DNA from: Dendrocalamus latiflorus
Lineage: Eukaryota > Streptophyta > Magnoliopsida > Poales > Poaceae
Direction of reading: 5' to 3'
Assembly: GCA_017311315.1 (NCBI GenBank)
Contig: CM029663.1
Coordinates: 39,964,743-40,028,742, forward strand
Length of the DNA stretch: 64,000 nucleotides
Positions within the stretch are counted from its first letter, which is position 1. Each line of letters begins with the position of its first letter. The translations under genes were made by a program, and so were the position numbers. Under the pieces are notes generated by a model, which did no database searches, was not told the origin of the DNA, and saw nothing but the letters and a program-made list of their open reading frames with translations. Positions 47,713 to 59,347 of the stretch are shown one piece after another.

Positions 47713-49132
47713 CTAAAGACATTCTGGCCCGAAAATTTGACTCTCCCCCGTCTCTTTCCAATTGAGAGGGGTTCTACATTTTCTGCCATACAGGGCTTCA
47801 AACGGTGACATTTGTAGACTAGTCTGGTAACTGTTATTGTAGGAGAACTCCGCAAAAGGTAAACAACTATCCCATTTAGCTCCGTGATCCAATACACAAG
47901 CTCTTAACATATCCTCCAGGATTTGATTCACACGCTCCGTCTGACCATCAGTTTGCAGATGATATGCTGTACTGAAGTTCAAGTGAGTACCCATTGCCTC
48001 GTGAAAGCTATTCCAAAATCGTGAAGTAAACTGCGACCCATGATCCGATACTATCCTCTTGGGCACCCCATGAAGACTCACAATCCTGGACATGTATAAC
48101 TCGGCCAATTTATCACCAGAATAAGTTGTTTTGACCGGAAGAAAGTGAGCGACCTTCGTTAGTCGATCCACAATTACCCATATTGAGTCATAGCCCTCTT
48201 TAGTCTTGGGTAAGCCTGTAATAAAGTCTATTCCCACATCTTCCCACTTCCATTCAGGAATCTTCAAGGGTTGCAGCAAACCTGCTGGTCTTTGATGTTC
48301 AGCCTTCACTCTTTGGCACACATCGCAAAGTGCTACATACTCGGCTATTTCGCGCTTCATACCTGGCCACCAATATTTGTCTTTAATATCCTGGTACATC
48401 TTGGTACTGCCGGGGTGGATTGAATATAAGGACTCATGCGCTTCCTTAAGTAATAACTTCTTCAGTTCCCCCTTGTTTGGTACGCACAAACGCGTCTTAT
48501 ACCACATGATTCCCTGATCGTCCTCGACAAAGCCGGGTGCTTTGCCTTCCTTTAAACCTTCTTTGATTCTCTGGATATTTTCATCCCCTGGTTGCTCGTG
48601 ACGAATCTGACTATCTAGGGTCGGCTGCAAGTCCAAGGTAGCTAACATCCCTTCCTCAACCAACTCCAAACTAAGCTTCTGAAATTCCTCGTGTAGAGCT
48701 GGTTGTTTTTCCTTGACCATCACTGTATTGCAATACACTTTTCTACTCAACGCGTCTGCCACTACATTGGCTTTTCCTGGATGATAATGGATTCCGATGT
48801 CATAATCCTTTATTAATTCCAACCATCTTCTTTGTCTTAGGTTGAGCTCCGATTGTGTGAAAATATATTTTAGGCTCTTATGATCCGTGTAGATCTCACT
48901 TCGGTTACCCATTAAATAGTGACGCCAAATTTTCAGGGCATGCACAACTGCTGCCAACTCCAAGTCATGCATGGGGTAGTTCTCTTCGTGTGGTCTCAGC
49001 TGGCGTGATGCATAAGCCACCACCCTCTTGTCCTGCATCAGCACACACCCCAAACCTTTGCGGGATGCATCACAGTAGATCTCAAAGTCCTTCTTGATGT
49101 CGGGTAGAATTAGTACTGGCGCTGTTGTTAGG
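47713..49132 (-). CDS. pol: Tekay-like pol: RNase H and integrase core
   Basis: From the nested-LTR edge the frame reads through TTAPVLILPDIKKDFEIYCD (RNase H start), CDASRKGLGCVLMQ, HDLELAAVVHALKIW and YTDHKSLKYIFTQ, so the RNase H acidic residues are in place. Integrase follows, with a zinc-binding module (HPGSTKMYQDI ... CDVCQRVK). Its catalytic core holds DFITGLPKTKEGYDSIW, IVSDHGSQFTSRFWNSF and QTDGQTERVNQ, so the D,D,E triad is intact. The frame ends at FGPECL followed by TAG. Its ATG near 49140 comes from the inserted LTR and is not a start. The true upstream continuation is the frame at 53585-56153. Confidence 0.93.
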
Positions 49133-49589
49133 TGTAACATCCTAAATTTTGGATGTTTAAAAATTTGAGAAATTTAAATTTTTATCTGCATCTTACTGGA
49201 ATTTGAATTTTGGTTCAACATCTTACTGGGGATTTTCTTCAGTTTTGTGCTAAGTCAATAATGACGAGAAATAATTCTTGAGTTCCAAACTAACAGTCAT
49301 GGTAATAAATGATACAAAATAATTTAAATGTGAGTTTAAAACCCTGAAAGACCTAAAATCAATTTAATTAATTGGAACAAAGCCTTATTTTAAATAATAA
49401 TAATAAAGTAATAATCAAATTGGGAATTCATGTTATATATATATACATATACATAAATAATATGCCAAAGAATTCAAGACTATTCTAGAGCCGAGATTCA
49501 AGAAAAAGGATTTTGAATATACAACGCTCAAGCTTTTAGAAACTCAAATTCTTAACTTTATCATTTATTCTTCCTCTATTTTCCTAAAC

Positions 49590-50630
49590 CATGCGGCCTC
49601 AACTTTTTCTACCCTTCCCCTTGCTCCCTCCTTCTCTTACACGTGGGCCCCACCCCTTCCCTCTCTCCTCCCTTTTTTCCCCTGCGCCCGGGCCGGCTCC
49701 TGCCCCCGCTTTCTCCCCTTCCTTTTCCCTGCGCAGCACGCCTGCTGCTCCTTCCTTTCTTTTTCCCCTTCCTCCCCCTTCCTCTGAGGACGAGCTTCCT
49801 CCACGTCGTCTCCTTTCCCCCGCGTCTCTCTCGTCTGCTCACTGCTCTGCTGCGTCTGCTCCCGAGCCGTTCCATCACCGTCGCAGCAGCCTGCGCTCGC
49901 GTCCCCTCCGCGCGTCGAGCCCCGCCCCGCGCCTGCATACAGAGCCCTGCGCCACCGGTCCTTACGCGGTGGTTTTCCACGCCCGGTCCTCCGCAGCCTC
50001 CGCCCGCGCCTCATCCGCCCCCTCGGCGCCTACAAAGTAGCCCCGGCCCTCTCCCCTTTACCCGAGCCATTCTTTCCTCTTTTCCCCATCCTCCTCTTTC
50101 TTCCCCGAAAGCGCCGCCTCCACCGCCGTTCCTCCCTCGGTGCGCAATAGCTCGATTCCTCGTCGTTGGAGCTACTCACCACCACCACGGACTTCCTCCA
50201 ACCGCCACCGGAGGCCCTCCCTTTCCCCAGCTCGTCGGCGACGTGAACCTCCCTGTGCCGCCCATGGCCTCCGCCGCCCGCCCACCACAGCCTCTTCCCC
50301 GTTCGGCCAACCCCATGGTGAGCTTCCCCATACCTTAATCTCGCTCATGCGCGCCTCAGTTCTCTTCTCCCCCCCTCCGGCGTCATCGCCCCTTTCTACC
50401 CTCGCCGCCGACCGCCCATGCCGTCGCCCGCCCCTTTCGCCGCTGCTACGGTCAAAGCGCCGCCACCCTCGTCTTCCCTAAATGCCCTGGAACCCATTTC
50501 ACAGGTCGCCGTCACCCTCCAGCCGCCTCCTCGCCGGCGACATCCCTCCTTCCCCTGCGCTGTCGTCTCCTCTGTTCGGCCGGTGGCTCCTCAGGTAATC
50601 CCCAGCAACCGCTTCCTTTATCAAAACTGA
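49590..50630. other. C-rich segment of the solo LTR (spurious open frames)
   Basis: This segment is strongly C-rich on the plus strand, with dense 'cctcccc', 'cgccgcc' and 'ttcccc' words. It produces overlapping frames of 70-231 codons on both strands, without a shared codon pattern or domain. 'ggtaatccccag' near 50593 and 'atggtgagcttcccc' near 50314 could act as splice donors, which raises the possibility that the segment derives from a captured 5' gene end. I do not recognise any protein in it. Confidence 0.4.
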
Positions 50631-50657
50631 TAACCGCCTGTTAGTCGCGAAACATCA

Positions 50658-50735
50658 GGGGGCCGGGTGGTTAGCCGAGCCAGTGAAGATCATGGGGACC
50701 CGAGTTCGACTCCCCTCTACGACATTAGATTAGGA
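50658..50735 (+). other. tRNA-like / SINE-head-like segment with Pol III A and B box matches
   Basis: A good B-box match (gagttcgactcc, 50702-50713) lies about 30 bases after an A-box-like tagccgagcc (50672-50681). The surrounding 'ggggccgggtggttagccga' and 'catggggacccgagttcgac' read like a tRNA-derived SINE head. There is no clear acceptor stem, poly-A/T tail or target duplication that I can define, so a chance match or an old SINE remnant are both possible. Confidence 0.4.
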
Positions 50736-53584
50736 TTTTTGTTGATGTTTTGCCGAAGTAATAGTAGGGAAGAGGAATTCAGCAGAAACTTAATAAACAC
50801 ATTGATGAGTAGTGACCCCCCCAATAAAATGCTAAAAATATACATAAGCTTATTCAATGCTCAATCATGGATCAATTATCATAGGTTATTAACTAATATG
50901 CTGGAATATTTGTTTTAAAGCCTAACTAGTAATTAAATGCATGTTAAGAAATTAAGAAAGAATCTTGTTTATGTTATGCTCTCATAAAATGATGATTTAT
51001 CAAATGAGGATGGTCTGAGGAATATATTATAAGCCATTGCATATTAGCAAAAGATATAGAATTAACCATTGCAAAGTTTAGACTCTAAGCCATTATCTTT
51101 ATGTACTAGCAATTAGGATCCTTTCTCGACTATTAAGTGGTTTGAATAAATATCTAAAAGACTAATTACTAGTTAAAGACATTAAAAAAGAGAGAGATTT
51201 TGGTTAACTATTCAAGTTTAATAAAGATTAAAACATGTGTCCTAATAGTTAACGTACCATCATTAAATAAACCTCGATAGGCAAATTAAGGGTGGTGCCA
51301 CTAATTATATTTTAACACTAGATTTAATAAATAATAATGTTAAGCCTAATTATATATAACAAGCTAGGGCCCGTACAAATCGATCCTAACTCACAATTAA
51401 ACTAAGCTTAGCGATAACTAAGAATACATAAAATGTTACACCATAAAATGCTAGGAACCCGGACTCTAGTACTAATTTGGTAAGCTAAAATTTGTATACC
51501 CCACATATGGCATATGGCCTGAACAATGGCACTCAACAAAATGGTGCTCAGTAAACTCGCACACCAATTCATAAGTATAACCTAGCTCATGGAACTTTCT
51601 TGATAAATATAAAAATAATAAAAGAAACTGTTAATAAAAGATTGATTCATCGTTTTCTACCACCGGCCTCGCCTCAAATCACCCAAATCACCCTTAACTC
51701 ATAATAATACAAAAGTTGAATTTATTCGGATTTAATTGGATCTCTTGAGTTATTTACTTTCATTTGGATTCAGTCGTTTGTCGCGTAATTAGAAATTGGA
51801 GTCCTGAAGAATCCGTGGATCAAACGAGGCCAAGATCGAGGTGAAGATAAAGACCAGAGGCTCAGAGCCTTCGAATGGGAAAGCGTTAAGTGAGCTCAAG
51901 TCCGCGGCAAACTGCGCCAGGCGAGTCAATACTTTGATCATGTTGAACCTACATTTTCTACAAATTACTTTGTTTTAAATTATCAAATTGCATGCTGTTA
52001 TTTTATATGCAAGTACATGTTCAATTTAATATTCTAGTTATATGCCCATTGTTTACCTTGAATAATATTACACCCTCTTTGGAATATTTGAATGTGTAAA
52101 CCTTGTCGCCCTAGCAAAATTATAATATTAACCTTTTGAAATTAAGTCCCTAATTATATGCCATGCTTAGTATTGCGTAGATACTCATGGGCGCGAGAGC
52201 GCCCAAGCATCACTTTTTAATCCTGAGAAAAATTGGTTGGGCAGTCATGGTGGGAATGACTGGTATATGTTGGCATGATTATTTTATGCTCCCAAAAATC
52301 CCAACTTGCTTAAATATCTGGGCGGATTGATTCGAGGGTATGAGTGTGGTGCAGTGGATGCACAAAGTGGGTTAGTGGTAGACCGCCCAGATACCAATAA
52401 GGACTGAATCTTGTCATGACCTCCCGTGTAAAACAGTGCAACCACAAGTCTGCAAAGTGCAACTTGGCTAAGTAGATTTATCGACACCCCCGGACTCATC
52501 TCACCGGTAGTGGATAGAAGTGGATAAGCTATGGCAAGGGGGCCTGAAGGGACACCAGTGGAGGGTGAAGTTTGCCCAGCTGTCCTAACGTTGCGGGGAG
52601 GGGAGCCCGGCTGCGTTAGTGGCTGTGGGGAACATCCCGCGCATAGATGGGACCCACCACAAGTGGGAGAAGCCCATAAAGTGAGATGAGAAAAGGGACT
52701 AGATACTTTGAAAAGTCACTGTGATGGTCTGCTCAACCACACTTCTAAGGAATCGTGTGGGGCAATGAGTTGATTGTCTCTTGTGGTGAAAGTGTACAAA
52801 CTCTGCAGAGTCAAAACTATTCGAATAGCCGTGCCCACGGTCAAGGGCGGACATGGGAACTTAACCAGATATAGTTCTATTTCAAAATGTTTTGTGGGTG
52901 GGATGGAAAAGTGGAGGGCAGTGAAAGGCCTAGTTTGGAATTGTCCTGGGTGTCGTCCCAGTGGTAAGTTAAGCGGCTATAACGTTGAACAAATTGCTAT
53001 ATGGTGCAGATGCCATGTAACGGTGGATGGAATCTGAATCGATATTAATAATGCATTTCCTTGTACATTATGATTTGTTCCAAAATTGCTAAGTCATAGG
53101 GCTTTTTAATTAATTGTATTCAAAAGCACTTTACGCAAAATAAAATAGCCCGAGCCTCTCCTTTGTTAAGCTATGCATACTGTTTATTTGCATTCTGTGT
53201 ATTGGCTCGCGGAGCACGGGGTCGGAGTGCTCACGCTCGCTTTTGCGACAAAATTTAGAATCAGGAATCAAATCACTGCGCCGCAGCAACAAGATTGGAC
53301 AAGCTGGCAGAAAAAATGAAGATGTCAAGGGCTAGGTCGCGAACCTCCAGTTGGCTGCCTGTGGGCATGTCCTGAAGGTCCCACCTGTGTGCTTCGTTCT
53401 TCCGCTGCTGCAATTTAATGATTTCGGCCTAATCGGCCCATGAGTAAGTCTACTATTAAATTTTACGCTTCCGCATGATATGTATTTTGATATTCATTAC
53501 TGTAACTGTGAGCACTATCTACTGATCCAGGGAATAGTGCAGTAATCACAGAGGAATCCGGATGTTAATATCTGGGTCCCTACA

Positions 53585-56153
53585 TTAGGCTCTCCTTTAA
53601 TTTCTGAAAACTCCTCTCGCACTCCGGCGTCCATTCAAATTTCTTTTCCTTCTTCAACAGCTGAGTGAGCGGGCGCGCAACACTGGAGAATCCTTCGATG
53701 AAACGGCGGTAATAACCCGCCATTCCCAGGAAGCTTCTGACCTGAGTTACTGACGTTGGTGCCCTCCAAGTGAGTACATCGTTCACTTTCCCGGTGTCAA
53801 CTGCTACTCCTTCTGCGGTCATCATATGGCCCAAAAACGCAACTTCCTTCATCCAAAATTCACATTTGCTAAACTTGGCATACAACTTATGCTCTCGCAA
53901 CCTCTGCAATACCATCCTCAAATGCTCTTCATGTTCTTCCTCATTCTTGGAGTAGATCAGAATGTCATCGATAAACACGACAACGAACTTATCCAGGTAA
54001 TCCATGAACACCTTGTTCATCAGGTACATGAAGTATGTTGGGGCATTGGTTAGGCCAAAAGACATTACGGAGAATTCGTATAAACCATAACGAGTTGAGA
54101 ATGCTGTCTTAGGTATATCCTCCGGTCGAATCTTCATTTGATGATAACCTGACCTCAAATCAATCTTGGAAAACACTCCGGCTCCTTTTAGTTGATCGAA
54201 CAAGTCATCAATTCTGGGCAAGGGATACTTGTTCTTGATGGTAACTTCATTGAGAGCTCGGTAATCCACGCACATGCGCTGGCTACCATCCTTCTTTTTG
54301 ACAAACAATACTGGTGCTCCCCACGGAGAGGTACTAGGCCTGACATAGCCTTTATCCAACAACTCTTGTATTTGTTTCTTCAATTCTGCCAATTCATTGG
54401 CGGGCATTCGGTAGGGTCTCTTGGAAATAGGCGATGTACCCGGTACTAACTCAATTGCAAACTCTACTTCTCTGTCGGGTGGCATCCCAGGAAGATCATC
54501 GGGGAATACATCGGGATATTCTCGTACAATTGGTACTCCCTCTATCATGATCCCTTTGCTTTGGCATACAATCACTTTTTCTGGCTGCTCCATGTTGGCT
54601 TCAAATCTAACTTTACTTCCATCTAAACCGACCAAGGTGACGGCTCGATTTCCACATTCCAACACTGCTTGATGCTTTTTGAGCCAATCCATACCCAGAA
54701 TCACATCCAAAGACTGGATATTTAGTACTACCAAATCAGCGGAGAACTCTATTCCTTGGATGGCTATTTTAACTCTAGGGCATCCTAGATTGGTACTCAT
54801 CTCAGAGCCCGGGGATTGAACCAGCAAAATAGAACCAAGAGCAACAACTTCCAATTTATGATTTAGAGCAAAACTCCGGGAAACAAACGAATGTGAAGCT
54901 CCAGAATCGAACAAAACTGTGGCAGGAACTGAGTTTACTTGAAACTTACCGATCACAACATCTGGTGCTGCTTGAGCTTCCTCCATGGTGACATGGTTCA
55001 CCTGGCCACGCAGCACGGTCTGCGATCCTCTGTTGGGTTGACTTGATGTTTGCGGTGCTCCGCGTCCTGACCCTGCTGCGGGAGTCCGATCTGGGGTAGA
55101 GCCCAAGTTGAAACGAACTGGTGTCAAGGCTTGATTCTGCGGGCATTTGTTGGCATAATGTCCCGTTTCATGGCATTTGAAACAGGTAACTGCTGTCATG
55201 GGCTTGGTGATCCTCTGCTGTTGGCTTCCAACTGGAATTGGCCTTGGTCCTGATGAGAACTGGCGAGGAGCTGGTGCAGGTGTTTTGAATCCTGACTGCT
55301 GTGGAACACAAGCGGGCTGAAACGTACTGAAGCGGGTCCTCTGAGCCTGGTGCATCTGTGATCCTTGCTGCATCATCCTCCGCTTGCGGGATTCCTCTAA
55401 CTCACGACGACTCTCCTCAATGAGCATCGCTTTGTCCACCATGTTTTGAAAGCTGGCGTAGTCATTTCCCACCACTTGAACTTTCAGACCGGGGTTTAGT
55501 CCTTTCTTGAACCTCTTTTGATGGGCATCATCTGTAGCGACATCCTCCGGGGCATAACGGGCTAGCTGGGTGAATTTATTGAGGTACTCACTCACTGACA
55601 TGTTCTTCTGCTGTAACTCCCGGAATTCCTCCTTCTTCATCTCAATCACTCCGTCCAAAACATGGGTATGACGAAAAGCTGCGGCGAACTCCGCCCAAGT
55701 GATGCTATCTTGATCTTCATGAGCAGCACAGTAGTTTTCCCACCATTCAGCTGCAGCGCCTTCCAGCTGGTGGGCGGCATACAAAACCTTCTCGCGGTCC
55801 GTACACTGGGCAAGATTAAGCTTCTTTTCTGTTGAGCGCATCCAGTCATCGGCTTCCAAAGGCTCCGAAGATCGTGAATAAGTAGGTGGCCTTGTCCTCA
55901 TGAATTCTGCAAATTTAGACTGTTGACGAACTGGTTGGGGCATTGCCATTTCTTGATTCTGCCGATTCCTCATTGCGTTCATATTCTGCATCATGGTATT
56001 CTTTAATTGGGTCTGGGCAGCCATAAACTGACTCAAGGTCGGATCTAAACCTGCCGGATTCGCATGCTGCTCTGGAGTTGCTTGGTTTCCATTACTGCCT
56101 TCCAGATCTTGGTTCAATTGACCGCGTCCTGCGGAGCTCCGGGTGTCAACCAT
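53585..56153 (-). CDS. gag-pol: Tekay-like Gag, protease and reverse transcriptase
   Basis: I place the start at 56153 (MVDTRSSAGRG), the usual opening of Tekay-type Gag. An in-frame ATG exists 17 codons upstream. Counting from that upstream ATG, Gag core motifs (FAEFMRTRPPTYSRS, ADDWMRSTEKKL, WWENYCAAHEDQDSITWAEF) lie at about residues 110-190. A CCHC knuckle CFKCHETGHYANKC sits near residue 340 and the protease VLFDSGASHSFVSRSF near 430. RT runs from about 560, with KKDGSQRMCVDYRALNEV, FSKIDLRSGYHQMKI, FGLTNAPTYFM and VVFIDDILIYS near residue 745. The RT thumb MAGYYRRFIEGFSS comes next. The frame is open throughout and stops only because the nested LTR begins after KLKESL. It resumes in phase at 49132. 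Confidence 0.94.
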
Positions 56154-56788
56154 TTCTGCTCTGTTCTGAAGGAAAAGACCATTTGTTGAGAACTGACTCT
56201 TCAAGGCTCAATAGGTAAGAGGGAAAAGCAAAGGTAAGTGGTAAACTCGTCTAAGGGGGTAACTAATGGCAATCCTAAAACTAAGCAAACACTTAGCCGA
56301 AAAGGCTAACAAAAGAAGCAATAAACTCCACAAAAAGACTTTTGACATGGCTGCATCATAATGCTAGAAGCAAAACTGCAGCTCACATCACACCCAACGG
56401 CAAATAAGAAGCAAGACGATCTACACGATACTAAAACTATAACAAGGTTCAAAGCTAATGGTTCCTAATCTTCCCGGAAATTCCCAATCTTTTCTTGACA
56501 TATTGGATGCTTCCTTGATCCAAACTTCACAGCACAGCTTGAAGAATTCCATGCCAACTTTCACTTTGATCGAGGGACGCTCGAGACATCTATGGACATT
56601 ATGGGGATAAGAAGTCAAATTGAAATTCGAAAACACTGTTTCAGAGGAGGCAAGGAGAAAGAATCCTAAGAATGAAGTAAGAATAAAGAATTACTATACA
56701 AACATTTGGTTGATTTGATTTAGAAGATAAATTTTGAAAACTTGACTAATTCGACCATTCTAACTAGCGCTTCGTCCTACAGTCGATA
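56154..56788 (-). other. Leader of the Tekay-like element
   Basis: This is untranslated leader between the primer site and Gag. It has no supported coding region. The short frame at 56421-56636 has no recognisable similarity. The plus-strand sequence is AT-rich near 56640-56760. Confidence 0.6.
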
Positions 56789-56802
56789 TGGCTCTGATAC
56801 CA
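56789..56802 (-). other. Primer-binding site (initiator Met tRNA) of the Tekay-like element
   Basis: On the minus strand TGGTATCAGAGCCA lies four bases after the 5' LTR end (…CTCTACA). It matches the 3' end of plant initiator-Met tRNA over at least twelve bases. Confidence 0.95.
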
Positions 56803-56806
56803 TCTC

Positions 56807-59347
56807 TGTAGAGACCCGAATATGCAAATCCGGACTCTCCTGTGTATTCTGCACTAGTCCAGGATCACGCTAGTGCACACAGTATTAACAAAGATGAAAT
56901 ATCGAACATATCACAGTTTACTAAGAAAAGACTCAAATATTATTAATAATTATCAGAGTGCGACCTTATGGCCAAACTTACAATAGACTAGCCCGAAGGG
57001 CTTAACAAAAACTAGCAGCGGAAATCCAAAAGGAAGCGCAGCAGCCAATCGACACGCCCACAGGCTATCGAGTGGAGAACGAAGCCTAATCCGCGAAGAC
57101 GTCGAAGTACTCTCCTTCTGGAACCTCCTGCTGGTGATACTCCTCCTCCTCAACTGAGCAACAGGGGCATAAAGCCGTGAGTACATTGGTACTCAACAAG
57201 TCGTTTGTAACAAATGAATGCAATATAGTGTACAGGGCTTAACAATGGATAGCTGAAAGGTTAACTTTGCATAAAGCAACGATTTAAAGTAAATACAATA
57301 AATAGATTGAAAAGCGACTTTAACAAAAGACATTAAATAAATAATCAAAGGAATTGAATATAACCACAAGTGAACTAACCATTCACTCCCCAGCTCAAAC
57401 CAACCAGATTTCAAAAAGACTCTACCCCTCATGTGAAATCACCGAGCATTGTCCATGACCGAGGACACGGCTATTCGAATAGTTTTACCCTTTGCAGAGG
57501 TTGCACAACTGTACCCACACGATGTGATTAGCCTCGCGCTAAGGAAATCACAACAAGGCCTTTACAATGATCCATCTCCACCTGATCCCACTCGCTAAGG
57601 TTTCGCCGTCGAGTAGGGTAACCCCCTAGTCGATAATTGCCCCCTCTTGCGCCACAACAACATCGGTAGTAAAACCAAAGTGGAGACTTCACAAATTATT
57701 ATGCCAGGTCTATCCCATACTAGACATGTGGTTTGCACGATTAAGCTCAGATCAATGGCGCACAAAGTTAAGTCCTTAAGAATTACCCAGGCGAAACATC
57801 CACATCCCAATGTGCAACTTGCACCCCCTTTACTGAACGATCAATCGCCCAAGTGAAAACCAATTTTGTACAACCAACACCAATGACACTACCCATGCCA
57901 TGGCAACAAGTTTTATAATCGTGGTTAACCACCACATTCAAGTATATCATTAAGTCAAGATTAATTAACCACATGTGATGATGAACCCTTTCGCAAAATA
58001 AGCAAGGCTAAGCATTCTAATCGTACCAACCCAATGTGACAAATAACATAGCATCACTAATTAAATTCCCGACCTAAGTTGACAATGGCATCAAGGTATT
58101 CCAACATATCAAGGAGGGAAATAACCAATTGGGACGATAACTACCAATACAAGGGTTTGACTAAAAATAGCGATGCAAGATAATTTAAAACAAAATAATT
58201 AAATAATAGATTGCAAACTGGGTTCAACATGATCAAAGGACACGACTTGCCTTGGCCTTGCTCAGTTGACAGCTCTTGATCTTTAAATCCATCTTCCGCT
58301 CCTTCGAACGCGTGATCTAACGAGAGAGAACGCAAATCGAAACACAAAATAAAATCAAATAAAATTCAAATGAACTCCAAAAATTCTCAAACTTGAACCA
58401 AAAGATAGATCTCAATTTTAGATGAATTTAGGAAAAAGAATTGGGTCAATCGGAGCTAGGACGAGGGAGAACCGTCTCTGGGAAGTTTTAATTCAGACGG
58501 GTAGTCGTTACGACCACGAAGGATCCCTACGACCACGTAGAGAAATTACGACCACGAAGAACCTTACGACCACGAAGAACTTTACGACCACGAAGAACCT
58601 TACGACCACGAAGAACTTTACGACCACGAAGAGCTTTACGACCACGAAGAGCTTCACGAAGAGCTTTACGACCACGAATCTACGACACGGATGGTGGCGG
58701 GACTCACCGGCGACGGCAGAACGACGGCGAGGTCGACACGATCTCGGGCTCCGGCACGACCACGGCTTCGGCGAGGCGCACGACCACGGCGAGGCGCACG
58801 ACCACAGCGGCGGGCGGCACGACTTCGGTTTGCTGCTCAACTCGGAGGCGAGGCTTGACTTGGGACGAGGGAGACACCAGGGGTTCGGCCCTTTTATACC
58901 CGGTCGTAGAGGTGTCCTGGTCGGCCACGAGTACGAGTCCGGGTGGGATACAACCTGAGAGTCCCACTCGTATACGAGTACGACTGCTAACAGCGGGCGG
59001 CTGCGATGCGGGGCGGCGTTCTGGATGGCTGACACGCGGCGGGGGCGGAAGCGGTTGCGGCTCGACCGACTGGTTTTTCTTTTTCTTTTTCCATAAATTC
59101 AAACAAATCATTTTGAGCTCTAGAAAATAGCAAATAAATCCAGAAAAATCACATAAAATGCCAGAAAAGCTCTTGAGGCTCAGGGAACTCAAATGAAATA
59201 CTTTTGGCACATTTTTAATAAACTTAATCATATTAAATCCTTTTAATTCATAAAAATTTCATTTAAGCTTTAATTAATTCCAGAAAAATTCAAATGGTGA
59301 ATTTTATTTCGAAAGCTTCAAAACGCTCTGAAAGTCAGGATGTTACA
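56807..59347 (-). mobile_element. 5' LTR of the Tekay-like element
   Basis: This 2,541-bp LTR has the same termini as the 3' LTR. The two agree over long stretches, with scattered single-base differences (for example near 57195, 57430 and 57835). They differ in length at the 'cgaccacgaagaa' minisatellite (58505-58680) and in a short A/G-rich indel near 58495. High LTR similarity indicates a fairly recent insertion relative to the CRM-clade element. The GC-rich frames at 58422-59231 are artefacts. Confidence 0.93.
58505..58680. repeat. ~18-bp tandem repeat in the 5' LTR, expanded relative to the 3' LTR
   Basis: About eight units of 'tacgaccacgaagaactt' and 'tacgaccacgaagagctt' are present, including one partial unit ('cttcacgaagagctt'). 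The 3' LTR equivalent at 46355-46482 has about six. This accounts for most of the LTR length difference. Confidence 0.85.

Larger units (their letters stand above)
49133..53584 (+). mobile_element. 4.45-kb solo LTR inserted in the Tekay-like pol (target duplication TTAGG)
   Basis: This segment begins TGTAACATCC, ends GGGTCCCTACA and is flanked by TTAGG on both sides (49128-49132, 53585-53589). Start and end wording parallel the surrounding element's own LTR termini but in the opposite (plus) orientation, so it is probably from a related chromovirus family with unusually long LTRs. It splits pol exactly between RT and RNase H without loss of coding sequence. Internally it has an AT-rich 5' part, a C-rich promoter-distal part (49590-50630, giving spurious proline-rich frames), a tRNA-like segment at 50660 and AT-rich remainder to about 53520. 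No gag-pol is present. Confidence 0.87.
44637..59347 (-). mobile_element. Full-length Tekay/Del-like chromovirus (Ty3/gypsy) with a nested solo LTR
   Basis: The 14,711-bp element has two long LTRs (44637-47145 and 56807-59347). A perfect 5-bp target duplication CATAT lies at 44632-44636 and 59348-59352. An initiator-Met primer site and a polypurine tract are both present. On the minus strand one long gag-pol frame with a C-terminal chromodomain is interrupted by a 4,452-bp solo LTR and one TAG codon. Removing the nested LTR leaves an element of about 10.25 kb. Satellite register continues exactly across the insertion. Clade assignment rests on the Gag sequence, the chromodomain and the long LTRs. 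The specific family name is not asserted. Confidence 0.93.

Noticed and set aside
49591..50630. Proline/serine-rich frames of 113-231 codons in the 4.45-kb LTR
   Set aside because: Composition-driven, overlapping on both strands and lacking a domain. A captured gene end remains possible but unsupported.
44637..59347. Two separate gypsy elements at 47-49 kb and 53-56 kb
   Set aside because: The reading frame resumes in phase across the 49133-53584 insertion with a TTAGG duplication, so both halves are one element.
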